Source: a virus. From it: a stretch of 20,592 bases of DNA. Every line of letters begins with the position of its first letter. Position 1 is the first letter of the stretch. The stretch covers positions 1 through 20,592 of IMG/VR virus record IMGVR_UViG_3300042485_000716; one strand, 5' to 3'. The translations under genes were made by a program, and so were the position numbers. Of this stretch, positions 6,367-13,712 are shown piece by piece. The notes beneath the pieces were generated by a model. That model worked only from the letters and a program-made list of their open reading frames with translations, did not search any database and had not been told where the DNA came from.

Positions 6367-7111
6367 TTTGATTATTAGAATATAATTTAGTTAGGTCTGT
6401 TACAATTTCTTGTTCTGCTCGTTTATGCGCATTATACCATAATTTATGCACTATGCATGCACTTGCATAATTATCAGCTAAATTAAACCAAGTTATTAAT
6501 TGTTGATACCATGATCGATCTAATACTTCGTTGAAAAGAATATCAGCATTAAGTACTAATGTTTTTTCATCTGCCGCCGCCATATGTTTAGTATTATCAG
6601 CTACAATACTAGATTGGAATTCGCTCATTGATAAATTATTGCATAATGAATTAAATTTTACATATGATTTATATGCTAACAATGGATCTATTGTTAAAAT
6701 TAATGTTTTTCTATTAATATCAATAAGATCTATATAATTATGTCCTAATCCAATGGTATCATTTAATTGATCTCTCCATTGTCGTTCAAATGCTAACCAA
6801 TTATGCCATGTACGAGTAGTTGGATATATATGTCGTCTATACGCATTTAATTTATAATCTAATGTTGTAAAATTAAGTAGAAACGGTAAATTATTAATTT
6901 CATTGATAATTTTAACATCAATATTGAGATAATTATTGCTTATATAATCATAATATGACGGCCAACCATTACCTTGAAGTTTCTTGTAAAGAGATTCAGA
7001 ATCAGTTGACCCAACAACTAAGCAATACTGTGGATCTAATAACATTAACCATCTAATATGATTTGCAAATCCCCCAGTAGGTGATAAAATATTATATATT
7101 GGATGAGACAT
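6347..7111 (-). CDS. Unknown phage protein, 254 aa, with a WPSxxDY segment
   Basis: No fold is assigned. The N-terminus reads ILSPTGGFANHIRWLMLLDP (8-27), a Gly-rich loop-helix that could bind a nucleotide or sugar, but no Walker A is present. Residues 41-74 align without gaps to residues 195-228 of the SGNH protein at 10022-10957, with 15 of 34 identities around WPS and DY. The middle is rich in Trp and Arg. The C-terminal helix carries an IHxxWxxxHKRAE-like pattern (about 219-233). Base composition is clearly more AT-rich than in the conserved neighbours. The gene starts in a TAATG junction and is the last of the three-gene unit from the box at 7760-7767. It may be a carbohydrate- or peptide-modifying accessory enzyme; that is only inference. 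Confidence 0.85.
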   Translation of the reverse strand: MSHPIYNILSPTGGFANHIRWLMLLDPQYCLVVGSTDSESLYKKLQGNGWPSYYDYISNNYLNIDVKIINEINNLPFLLNFTTLDYKLNAYRRHIYPTTRTWHNWLAFERQWRDQLNDTIGLGHNYIDLIDINRKTLILTIDPLLAYKSYVKFNSLCNNLSMSEFQSSIVADNTKHMAAADEKTLVLNADILFNEVLDRSWYQQLITWFNLADNYASACIVHKLWYNAHKRAEQEIVTDLTKLYSNNQIDNQSH

Positions 7112-7440
7112 TATAGACTTTGGTTATCTAAGTATTGTTGTAGATTATTGGCGTGTAATGATAACATCATTGCATCACGGTCGCTGACAATGTGTATAGT
7201 CTTGCGATTTTGTACGTAATAAGGCTCTTTAAACCAACGCTCTAGCTGTACAAACGTTTTAGGACGTATGTCGTGACTCAGTTCAAACTTGTAGAATTTA
7301 GTGTGTTTGCGCACTTCCAAATAGGCTCTTTGGGTCAAACGTAAACTGTTGTGATTAGTTGGATTATACCACCAACTGCTAGGACTTACTGAGTATGGAG
7401 TTAGTTCGTAAAACTTTGCCTGCCACTCTGCTTGTAACAT
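7111..7440 (-). CDS. Conserved phage hypothetical protein, 109 aa
   Basis: A soluble protein with a WWYNPTNHNSLRLT segment (23-36), an aromatic/basic middle (KHTKFYKFELSHDIRPKTF) and a C-terminal IHIVSDRDAMMLSLHANNL (82-100) followed by YLDN. The pattern resembles uncharacterised proteins I recall from marine T4-like phages; I cannot verify that here. It begins 2 nt after the preceding gene and ends in a TAATG junction with the 254-aa gene, so it is part of a three-gene unit. Confidence 0.82.
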   Translation of the reverse strand: MLQAEWQAKFYELTPYSVSPSSWWYNPTNHNSLRLTQRAYLEVRKHTKFYKFELSHDIRPKTFVQLERWFKEPYYVQNRKTIHIVSDRDAMMLSLHANNLQQYLDNQSL

Positions 7441-7442
7441 GA

Positions 7443-7730
7443 TTATGGATAGATGGTATCGCCAGCTTTAAGTAATACAACTGAAAACTTTTCTGACTTA
7501 AACAGCGCATTAAGTTTTTTAGCGAGATTAATTGCGTGACCAGGATTGCTAAATGAAACTTTCTTATACTTTGGGCCTGGATAGGCTACTAAAATATTTT
7601 GTGTTTTTAGGTTAATTGGTTGGTTATCAAAGAAAACCGCCCAGATGCCTTCTGAATCTAGAATCTGATCACTTTTATAATTTGTTTTATTAACATGCTC
7701 TAATAGTACTGTTGGCTTTGGTCTGCTCAC
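7443..7730 (-). CDS. Conserved phage hypothetical protein, 95 aa, GTG start
   Basis: The start codon is GTG at 7730, with AGGAA about 7 nt upstream. The product begins MSRPKPTVLLEHVNK, has a beta-rich middle (AVFFDNQPINLK) and a very regular YPGPKYKKVSFSNPGHAINL (50-69) followed by AKKLN. It resembles an uncharacterised family I recall from cyanophages and other marine T4-like phages. It is probably DNA or nucleotide associated given its basic character, but no function is known. It is the first gene behind the late-type box at 7760-7767. Confidence 0.82.
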   Translation of the reverse strand: MSRPKPTVLLEHVNKTNYKSDQILDSEGIWAVFFDNQPINLKTQNILVAYPGPKYKKVSFSNPGHAINLAKKLNALFKSEKFSVVLLKAGDTIYP

Positions 7731-7759
7731 TCGATGTTTCCTAGTTCTTATTATATAGT

Positions 7760-7767
7760 TATTTATG
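7760..7767 (-). promoter_or_regulatory. T4-late-type promoter box CATAAATA
   Basis: On the minus strand CATAAATA fits the NATAAATA late consensus of marine T4-like phages. Transcription starting 6-7 nt downstream would give a leader of about 24 nt containing AGGAA before the GTG at 7730. It lies in the 59-bp gap between two gene units, which lack a sigma-70 promoter here. Confidence 0.6.
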
Positions 7768-7789
7768 CCAATTAACTACATATATAATG

Positions 7790-8011
7790 CTAGAATCCCC
7801 CGCCGTCCATTTCAACGTTGACTACTGCTTCGGCTTCTTCTGCTTCTTTAATTGCAGTTAGGGCCGCAATCTGTGCTAGTAATTCAAATATATCATTGTG
7901 TAAATTTCTAACATCCGTAGCAGATAATGTTAAATCCTTACTGTTAGTTTGATTCATTACCTTAACGCGGTTGTTAAATGCCTTTAAATGCAGACTAAGT
8001 TGATTCTCCAT
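7790..8011 (-). CDS. Conserved small phage protein, 73 aa, C-terminal DGGGF
   Basis: A mostly helical acidic protein with a likely short amphipathic coiled-coil region (about 30-62, HNDIFELLAQIAALTAIKEAEEAE-like) and a conserved-looking tail EMDGGGF. ATG 8011 is chosen because GGAGG lies five bases upstream; two further in-frame ATGs (8014 and 8023) are less well spaced. The start overlaps the end of the 188-aa gene by 17 bp. No function is recognised; the tail suggests a docking peptide. Confidence 0.78.
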   Translation of the reverse strand: MENQLSLHLKAFNNRVKVMNQTNSKDLTLSATDVRNLHNDIFELLAQIAALTAIKEAEEAEAVVNVEMDGGGF

Positions 8012-8561
8012 CATATCCTCCATTTGCTAATCTTAATTGTATTTGCATTTCTTCTTGAGTGGTGAATGGTCCTTGATAGGGATACCTATTTAAAGTAATT
8101 AATTTTGGACAATAACTCTTAACCCATCCGTTGTTAAATTGTATAATATAATAACCAGCACAGAAGAAACTCTTACTTTTGCTACCTTTAGTGAATACAG
8201 GTAACTTATGCTGTACGTCCCACAAGGCATTCTGAGGTTTATTTTCACAAGGATAACCATATACCTCATGTGATTCTTTAACTACCTTGGCTACTTTAGT
8301 CTTGTCAATAACAATATTGTAACGATCGCTTAGAAGTTTTAAACTACCAAATCTTTCCCGTTGCCCGTCATGTACCAATGTAACTCCACTATTACCATCG
8401 TTGGCAAGTATGGTAGCAACTTTTGTGCCATCACTTTCAACAACCCAACATTTGTTTTTTACGATAGTTCGTGCTAGTAACGTAAGGGTTGGCCCATCAC
8501 AATTAGCTGCACCTGCGCAGGTTTTTTCAAATTCACAAAATCGTTTATACTGTTCCGACAT
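7995..8561 (-). CDS. Conserved phage hypothetical protein, 188 aa, Cys-containing
   Basis: The protein begins MSEQYKRFCEFEKTCAGAANC, then has a beta-rich SH3-like segment (KCWVVESDGTKVATILANDG, about 37-56, to about 85). The C-terminal part has repeated cysteines and aromatics: YPCENKPQNALWDV, FFCAGYY and SYCPKLITLNRYPYQGPF. The two CxxxY-type patches could form a zinc site. I recall similar uncharacterised proteins in marine T4-like phages, without verification. AGGA stands 7 nt before the ATG; the start overlaps the DUF3307 gene by 17 bp and the end overlaps the next gene. Confidence 0.82.
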   Translation of the reverse strand: MSEQYKRFCEFEKTCAGAANCDGPTLTLLARTIVKNKCWVVESDGTKVATILANDGNSGVTLVHDGQRERFGSLKLLSDRYNIVIDKTKVAKVVKESHEVYGYPCENKPQNALWDVQHKLPVFTKGSKSKSFFCAGYYIIQFNNGWVKSYCPKLITLNRYPYQGPFTTQEEMQIQLRLANGGYDGEST

Positions 8562-8910
8562 AGATAATTCCTATATATGTTAAGTAATGCAGACCTTGAT
8601 CGGCGCCCATCCAAACCCAAAACATACGATCTGCTGTGGTTAAACCTCGATTTAGTTGTTGCTTTGCCCAGTCAACGTGATAGTGTATAATACCGTCTGC
8701 TAGAGAAAGAAAAATAATATCATTGGCACTATGCGCAAAGAACACAAGAATGAATAAAGTAAGTGCCGCATGTACTGCCGCATGATGCATGCCACCTTCT
8801 GCACCATATATACCTTTCTCTCTGAGCATGTAGTCATACTGCATAACAAAATCTGCAATAAAATGCTTAATGCCAAATAATGCTAGTAAGATAAAAACGG
8901 TAGTAGTCAT
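8545..8910 (-). CDS. DUF3307 family integral membrane protein
   Basis: 121 aa with about three to four hydrophobic helices (2-14, 44-60, 62-76, 107-121). The conserved polar set of DUF3307 is present: KHFIADF with K15, H16 and D20; HH..H at 42-47; D72 and H76 with YHVDWAK (77-83); and GADQGLHYLTY with D104, Q105 and H108. The family is widespread in bacteria and phages and its function is unknown; the buried His and Asp residues suggest metal binding or catalysis in the membrane. It starts 2 nt after the queD stop with GAGG in place, so the two are co-transcribed. Confidence 0.85.
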   Translation of the reverse strand: MTTTVFILLALFGIKHFIADFVMQYDYMLREKGIYGAEGGMHHAAVHAALTLFILVFFAHSANDIIFLSLADGIIHYHVDWAKQQLNRGLTTADRMFWVWMGADQGLHYLTYIGIIYVGTV

Positions 8911-8912
8911 AA

Positions 8913-9464
8913 TTAGCCTCTAATAAAAGTACTGCGTGACTTAGGAGTTTCCCACCAGTCAATACGATCTACTGTTACGTTAAGTGCTGTCATTTTCGCT
9001 TCAACAAGTTCAGCCATCCAAGCAGACAAGTTTTCACTTGTTGGAACGAAGTCAACGACCATAAATCCTTCGTAGTATTCGTACTCTGGAGTATTCGCTT
9101 CAATTCCAGATAAGTCCAAACACCAACCAGCAACGTGAGTAGTATTTGGAACAAGTACAGGAATAAGATTCCTATTACCAATAATACTGTCATATAAAGG
9201 ATCCTTTTTGTCTAAAATAAACTGATGATCGATGTATTCATTGATCCACTTCTTTAACCACTCTAGGTGTCTAAAGTCTGTTACCATACCTGTTGAATCT
9301 AAAGTACCAGTTGGGCTCTTTAGAAATACCTGCATCTTACCTTCATGTCCGTGTAGGTGACGGCAAGCGCACTTTAAGTCTGCCGCATATTCACCATTTA
9401 GTTTTTGTGTCCAAACTCTGTGTCCATAACAGAATTCAAATGTTTTATCGATTACGTGTGCCAT
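8913..9464 (-). CDS. queD: 6-carboxytetrahydropterin synthase-like protein QueD
   Basis: 183 aa. The expected zinc ligands are H15 (FCYGHRVW), H38 and H40 (CRHLHGHEGK), with C34 as the catalytic cysteine, D79-H80 (YIDHQF) and a C-terminal ETP segment. QueD turns dihydroneopterin triphosphate, made by FolE, into 6-carboxy-tetrahydropterin for 7-deazaguanine synthesis. The protein is longer than the roughly 120-aa bacterial enzyme because of an insertion at about 86-135, a feature I associate with phage forms. ATG 9464 is chosen because AAGGA lies 7 nt upstream and the promoter (9489-9517) lies inside the longer open frame that starts at 9521. It leads a unit with DUF3307 and two small genes. 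Confidence 0.92.
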   Translation of the reverse strand: MAHVIDKTFEFCYGHRVWTQKLNGEYAADLKCACRHLHGHEGKMQVFLKSPTGTLDSTGMVTDFRHLEWLKKWINEYIDHQFILDKKDPLYDSIIGNRNLIPVLVPNTTHVAGWCLDLSGIEANTPEYEYYEGFMVVDFVPTSENLSAWMAELVEAKMTALNVTVDRIDWWETPKSRSTFIRG

Positions 9465-9488
9465 ATCTTTTCCTTTGTCTATATTACT

Positions 9489-9517
9489 ATTATATTTAGG
9501 TTTTGTCTTAAAGTCAA
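9489..9517 (-). promoter_or_regulatory. Near-consensus sigma-70-type promoter for queD
   Basis: Minus-strand TTGACT (9517-9512), 17-base spacer, TATAAT (9494-9489). The TGA stop of the ClpP-like gene (9516-9514) lies inside the -35 hexamer. The promoter sets the upper limit for the QueD start. Confidence 0.9.
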
Positions 9518-10017
9518 TCAATTATTTTGCCATCTACAATAATTATTGGCCATAAATGTTCTACACTGTCAAACATGTAATGTATACGATCTGTATCATA
9601 TCCGTATGAGTTTAGTTTCTTAAGTATACGTTCGTTGTATTCCGGAGCCGCAAGTATTTGATGATGCTTATGTGAATAGAACGAATGTAATTTAAATTCA
9701 CCGTTGGCGTGATGTGTAGCTAAGGCCATAATAGCACAGGCACTGTCACAATAGTCTACAGCATACCAATTGACTAGCCCGTGTTGATATACTGTATCCA
9801 TAGCATCTAACAAATCTTCACTAGTGCCACCAATTGATGTAACATAAAAATTCAACGGTTGATTGGGGTGTTGCTTGACTATGGTGATTATTTCGTCATA
9901 TTCTTCTTTATGAAGTTTACCCACAACCTTATAGTCTTGCTCGCTGAGTTTGGTTATTTCTGGGGTAGCACAACCAATTAACATAATACTTAGAAAAATT
10001 AATATATTAAATTTCAT
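9514..10017 (-). CDS. ClpP/SDH-fold serine protease-like lipoprotein
   Basis: 167 aa from ATG 10017. The N-terminus is a lipoprotein signal with lipobox LIGC (13-16). The rest fits the ClpP/crotonase-like fold as used by ClpP and SDH-type proteases: a strand then SIGG (61-64) for the oxyanion loop, a helix with DAMDTVYQHG, the nucleophile context CDSAC with S92, and a candidate His at H111 (FKLHSF) after a strand. The third member of the triad is not assigned. The protein should be anchored in the envelope and could cleave host membrane or periplasmic proteins. It starts 4 nt after the preceding stop; a longer frame from 10071 would lack the signal at its N-terminus. The fold is inferred from motif order only. 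Confidence 0.72.
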   Translation of the reverse strand: MKFNILIFLSIMLIGCATPEITKLSEQDYKVVGKLHKEEYDEIITIVKQHPNQPLNFYVTSIGGTSEDLLDAMDTVYQHGLVNWYAVDYCDSACAIMALATHHANGEFKLHSFYSHKHHQILAAPEYNERILKKLNSYGYDTDRIHYMFDSVEHLWPIIIVDGKIID

Positions 10018-10021
10018 GTTC

Positions 10022-10957
10022 TTATAGTCGTTTGATATTAGAAGAGGTATTCTGCTGCCATAGTTCATCATAGTTTTGATTAGAAATTATTCTATTATTA
10101 ATTTCAATAGTCCAATTTTTAGTATTATCGCTGATATTAAATTTAGGAAGTACATTTTCAATATATTCTAAATGTTCGGATGGGATTGGATGTAGATCAG
10201 CTCTGCCGGACAGATTTTTTTGATTTTCATATTCTAGTTGTTCAGTTTGAATATGGTTATCAATTTTGTATACATTACGTATTTCTTTTAAAATAGCTAT
10301 GTCAATATTATTGATCTTTTTATTTAAGTAATCAGTAAAACTAGGCCACGATGTCCCTGCTACTTTTTCATATATAGATCTACTAGTCATTGGCGGCAAG
10401 TGTAATGGTCTACTAGACCAATTAGAATTAAATACCACTTCGTAAATACTTGGTTTTATTATTGATAATTCTTCTATGTATAATTCTTTAATTTCTTTAC
10501 TAATAGTAAAATTTGGATTATTATGAATTTGATTATCATTATAATGATCTAATGGAAGCATAGAAAGAAAATGCCAATTACAACCAATAGATTCGAGTAC
10601 CTTTTTAGTCATACTAATAGTAGCCAAATCCTTAATTAAATAGCCCATTGGATCTACTAGAGTTTTTATAAAATTATCATCGTATACTGGCTGATTATAG
10701 ATATTACCGTAGGTCAACCAGTCTCCATCGACCCATCGATCCTCTCGAGCAATACTAGTCCACATTATTATTACAGTATCGTTAGCAGTAATATTATTAC
10801 GCTTAATACATTCGGCAAGGGCATAAAAAATAAAAGAATTGCCGGCGCCGGACCGTCCCCAGTTTTCGAATTGTTCAAATTCTCTACCTAAAATATCTGC
10901 CCAAGTTGGCCATTTATAATTAGTAAAACTACAGCCAAATGTAAATAATCTATTCAT
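10022..10957 (-). CDS. SGNH/GDSL-type hydrolase-like protein, 311 aa
   Basis: Block I is FTFGCSFT with the nucleophile S10, block II is GRSGAGNS with G34-N40, and the acid-base pair is likely D254 and H256 in ADLHPIPSEHL (253-263). SGNH enzymes remove or transfer acyl groups on sugars, lipids or peptides; phage relatives are poorly characterised. Between the blocks, residues 195-228 match the 254-aa protein at 6347-7111 around WPSFTDY. Composition is AT-rich, with long runs of AAT/ATT codons, unlike the exonuclease genes upstream. It overlaps the second SGNH-like gene by 8 bp, so the two form a pair. The substrate is unknown. Confidence 0.82.
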   Translation of the reverse strand: MNRLFTFGCSFTNYKWPTWADILGREFEQFENWGRSGAGNSFIFYALAECIKRNNITANDTVIIMWTSIAREDRWVDGDWLTYGNIYNQPVYDDNFIKTLVDPMGYLIKDLATISMTKKVLESIGCNWHFLSMLPLDHYNDNQIHNNPNFTISKEIKELYIEELSIIKPSIYEVVFNSNWSSRPLHLPPMTSRSIYEKVAGTSWPSFTDYLNKKINNIDIAILKEIRNVYKIDNHIQTEQLEYENQKNLSGRADLHPIPSEHLEYIENVLPKFNISDNTKNWTIEINNRIISNQNYDELWQQNTSSNIKRL

Positions 10958-11723
10958 TATATTTTTGTGTAAAGTCTGATGCCATCTTTGTTAAATAATT
11001 ATCTAATAGATACTGCGCCCATGCTTTGTGAGCTTCTTCTGTCTGGTGACCACAAGGTTTGGTTTTATTGTTAACGATATAATGTTCTTTTCCAAACGGG
11101 GCAAACCCTTGATTATCGCACCATTCTAAAAATGAATTTTCAAATGGATTAATAATATTTTTATTTTTAATTATGTCCGAATAAAATGAGCTAATAAACG
11201 GAGCAGTAAAATCAATTGAGTTTAACAAAGGTCCTGAAAATATAACATATTTAATATTATTTAAGTCACACCAACTAGTAAATAATATTAAATTTTGTAA
11301 TAACGTTGTTGTAGCAGCTTCTTCATTATACCATGATAACCAAGAAATCGCAAATTGTTTATATCGATCAGCAATGTTAATTACTTTTTTGCTGTCGCAT
11401 TCATTGTACCAATCTGCTGAGTCAGAAAATTGTTCACTAAAAAAATCTCCATCATTGTACATTCGCCATTGCCCATTGGTGTGATTCTTATCCCACATTT
11501 CAGTCCGTAGTAAAAACGATAAAGAAATTACTGCTACAATGTCACTGTGCGTTTGCTTATGTAACATTAAATCTCTAAGTGAGGTCCTTAATATTCTACT
11601 ATTGCATGAACCAGGATGTGCAACATTGATAGTCGGACAATCTAATTGTTTACCTAAGAAATCACTATACCGTTTGCCGGATGAGATTCTTGAATAACTA
11701 CATCCGTTAACATATATTAACAT
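10950..11723 (-). CDS. Second SGNH-type hydrolase-like protein, 257 aa
   Basis: Block I is IYVNGCSYS with S9, block II is HPGSCNSRI with G38 and N41, and the C-terminal catalytic segment is probably GHQTEEAH (225-232). The middle contains a WxxWYNEE segment and a hydrophobic strand YVIFSGPLL (159-167). The sequence is clearly diverged from the neighbouring SGNH-like protein, so they are not a recent duplication. Translation is coupled to the exonuclease gene by a TAATG junction, and the end overlaps the next gene by 8 bp. AT-rich. It probably acts on an acyl or glycan group; the target is unknown. Confidence 0.78.
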   Translation of the reverse strand: MLIYVNGCSYSRISSGKRYSDFLGKQLDCPTINVAHPGSCNSRILRTSLRDLMLHKQTHSDIVAVISLSFLLRTEMWDKNHTNGQWRMYNDGDFFSEQFSDSADWYNECDSKKVINIADRYKQFAISWLSWYNEEAATTTLLQNLILFTSWCDLNNIKYVIFSGPLLNSIDFTAPFISSFYSDIIKNKNIINPFENSFLEWCDNQGFAPFGKEHYIVNNKTKPCGHQTEEAHKAWAQYLLDNYLTKMASDFTQKYNE

Positions 11724-12310
11724 TAATGAACTGCCTTTGCATCATGTAATAAGTTTTCAAGTCCACGTTGTCGCTCTAAGAACTTAAAGAATAGTGCCAG
11801 TGTATTAACTGCATCGATGTCTGCTCTGTGCGCTGTACCTTTAAACTGTAGTTTAAACGTGCCCATAGCACTAGCAAGTCCACCACTTGGGTTCTTGCCA
11901 CGTGCAAACATCATAAACGTATAGAATGTTTTACAATCAATCCATCTACGACCAAAGTGTGGAAAGTCTGCATAGTTTTTACAGAACTCATCTAATAGTT
12001 CTCTACTATCGCCACCACCCCAAGTAATTGGGTTGATCCAAGTATTGTGTTGTTTGATCAAGTCACTGAGTTCACGTGCAACTGTAGCGTGACTTACACA
12101 GTTTAATCTAATATCGTGATCGGTAATACCAGTCAAGTCAATAATAAATTGATCAATTGGTTCGTTTGGATCAATGTACCATTTCTTAGTTATGTAATTT
12201 TCAAACTTGTCATTTGCACTGCCAATGGCAATGCCAACCTGAATGATCTTACCACTGGGTTGGTTTAATTCTAAGTCTAACGCTAAAAACTTCTGTGATT
12301 TATCTATCAT
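11723..12310 (-). CDS. DnaQ-like 3'-5' exonuclease (DEDDh)
   Basis: 195 aa with the DEDDh set: D12 and E14 in exo I (LALDLELN), D101 in exo II (WGGGDSREL), and H161 and D166 in exo III (HRADIDAVN). KIIQVGIAIG (21-30) and GITDHDI (61-67) are typical of the fold. It should remove 3' nucleotides from DNA or RNA; in a phage it may serve repair, RNA turnover or nucleotide recycling. No polymerase domain is attached. The Shine-Dalgarno is weak and the start lies 14 nt after the preceding stop. It is third in the unit led by the 5'-3' exonuclease. Confidence 0.88.
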   Translation of the reverse strand: MIDKSQKFLALDLELNQPSGKIIQVGIAIGSANDKFENYITKKWYIDPNEPIDQFIIDLTGITDHDIRLNCVSHATVARELSDLIKQHNTWINPITWGGGDSRELLDEFCKNYADFPHFGRRWIDCKTFYTFMMFARGKNPSGGLASAMGTFKLQFKGTAHRADIDAVNTLALFFKFLERQRGLENLLHDAKAVH

Positions 12311-12324
12311 GTATTTCTTTCATA

Positions 12325-12651
12325 TTAAATCCACCAACTAAAAAACATTATATACATTAGTTTGAGCCAACCCCATACTAGTTTTGCAAAAAACCAATTT
12401 AAGTTGTAATCAATTATAAAATAGATTGCCCATACTATAATACTCGCAGTAGTGTCTGAGCTAGCGGCTTCTTCGTGGGTGCATCCAGATGAATAAGACG
12501 AAGTATGAGTTTGTTGTGCGTCTGCTCGCTGGGCCGCTGCCTCTTTAGCTGAACGCCCAATAGCTTCAATTTGCCTACATGCTGGGCAAATATGAAATCT
12601 GTTTGATGGTAACGGAGCATTACAGGTTAAACAATGATAAACTATTGACAT
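12325..12651 (-). CDS. Zinc-ribbon membrane protein, 108 aa
   Basis: The N-terminus has a four-cysteine zinc ribbon: C7 and C10 (CLTC) with C22 and C25 (CPAC). An Ala/Gln/Ser-rich charged linker (about 33-68) follows, then one or two C-terminal hydrophobic segments at about 70-80 and 92-107 (KLMYIMFFSWWI). The layout suggests a cytoplasmic zinc ribbon anchored at the inner membrane. No family is recognised. The start lies 3 nt after the stop of the 5'-exonuclease gene and has no visible Shine-Dalgarno, so translation probably depends on coupling. Confidence 0.75.
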   Translation of the reverse strand: MSIVYHCLTCNAPLPSNRFHICPACRQIEAIGRSAKEAAAQRADAQQTHTSSYSSGCTHEEAASSDTTASIIVWAIYFIIDYNLNWFFAKLVWGWLKLMYIMFFSWWI

Positions 12652-12654
12652 ATT

Positions 12655-13677
12655 TTAATTATTAATTAAATGATACAATGTTACTGCTTGTGCAGGATAA
12701 CTAGCCGTCATCCATTCTGCCATGTTGCTGGCATTGTCGCTTAGTTTAACTAGGTCATACTTGCCACAGAACTTTAAGAACTGCGCACCTACCATAGGAC
12801 GATTAAGCACAGTTGCATTAGCTTTGATAGTTTCTTCTATCATAAGTTTATACTCTTTAGGCTGTGCCGCTAAATCTACTAAGGTAACATTACGATTGTA
12901 GTCATCTAACACACGATGTTCATCACCGTTATGATCAGTCCAACGTTGTAGCATTAGGTTATTCCAAGCATACCCTTGTTTGTCTTTATCGCTGTAGGCT
13001 TCTTCCAAGCCAACTTTGTTCTTAGTGCCTTTAGTACGCACACCTGGATAAGCACTAAAGATATTATCTGTAGGATCACCACGCACACACTTTTCAAATA
13101 GGATAAACTTAGGATCTGGAATCTTTTTAGGTTCTTTAGTTTTCTTGTCTAGTACAAGTTTACCTTTCTTATCATAGATGCCAGTTAGCGTATGCAACTC
13201 ATCAGCAATACCGTTATATTGATTAACGTTTTCACTTAACAGTTGATAGAAGTCTGTGTCGCTACTAACAATAGTATGATGATCATGCGGATGTGTTTGT
13301 ATCCAACCTGCTACTAAATCATCTGCTTCTAAGTTGGCATGCTGTAATACTGTACAGTTAGTCTTTTCAGCTAAGAATGTTTTCATAGCATCAAAAGCGT
13401 CCCAGAACATTTGTTCTTCTTCTTGTTCTGCTTCTGTCTTAGCCGCACGTGCTACTGCTCGATTAGCTTTATACGGAGTATAAAAGTCTTTGCGCCAGCT
13501 ACGTCCTTCTAAACAGACAATAACGTGATCTGCCTTTTGATCACGCCATGCTTTGTTGATACTGGCTAGGGTAACATGAATGGCAAAGCCCAACTTATCC
13601 CATGTGTCTGCTTGACGATGGGCACTGTGTCGGGCTCTGAAGAATGTATTTGCTGCATCTACTATTAAGTATCTCAT
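12655..13677 (-). CDS. T4 RNase H-like 5'-3' exonuclease (FEN1/PIN type)
   Basis: 340 aa. Acidic metal-binding residues follow the FEN1-family order: D7 (LIVDAANTFFRA), E117, D119 and D120 (NLEADDLVAGW), D140 and D142 (SSDTDFYQL), then D201 and D204 (VRGDPTDNIF), at the start of the helix-hairpin-helix-type region. PYKANR (68-73) marks the substrate-binding helix. In T4 the related RNase H removes RNA primers and 5' flaps during lagging-strand synthesis, and the same role is expected here. The ATG lies 6 nt after the -10 box, so its A is the predicted first transcribed base and there is no leader. The N-terminus matches the family, so a downstream start is unlikely. It leads a six-gene unit. 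Confidence 0.92.
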   Translation of the reverse strand: MRYLIVDAANTFFRARHSAHRQADTWDKLGFAIHVTLASINKAWRDQKADHVIVCLEGRSWRKDFYTPYKANRAVARAAKTEAEQEEEQMFWDAFDAMKTFLAEKTNCTVLQHANLEADDLVAGWIQTHPHDHHTIVSSDTDFYQLLSENVNQYNGIADELHTLTGIYDKKGKLVLDKKTKEPKKIPDPKFILFEKCVRGDPTDNIFSAYPGVRTKGTKNKVGLEEAYSDKDKQGYAWNNLMLQRWTDHNGDEHRVLDDYNRNVTLVDLAAQPKEYKLMIEETIKANATVLNRPMVGAQFLKFCGKYDLVKLSDNASNMAEWMTASYPAQAVTLYHLINN

Positions 13678-13683
13678 GTAAAC

Positions 13684-13712
13684 ATTATACTTTCATTTGG
13701 TGTTGTTGTCAA
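13684..13712 (-). promoter_or_regulatory. Consensus sigma-70-type promoter giving an apparently leaderless message
   Basis: Minus-strand TTGACA (13712-13707), 17-base spacer, TATAAT (13689-13684). The sixth base after the -10 box is 13678, so the usual +1 position coincides with A of ATG 13677. The TGA stop of the preceding gene (13711-13709) lies inside the -35 hexamer. Confidence 0.9.

Noticed and set aside
9465-9521. N-terminal extension of QueD to ATG 9521
   Set aside because: The extension would cover the -10 and -35 boxes of the promoter, and AAGGA sits correctly before ATG 9464, where the QueD homology begins.
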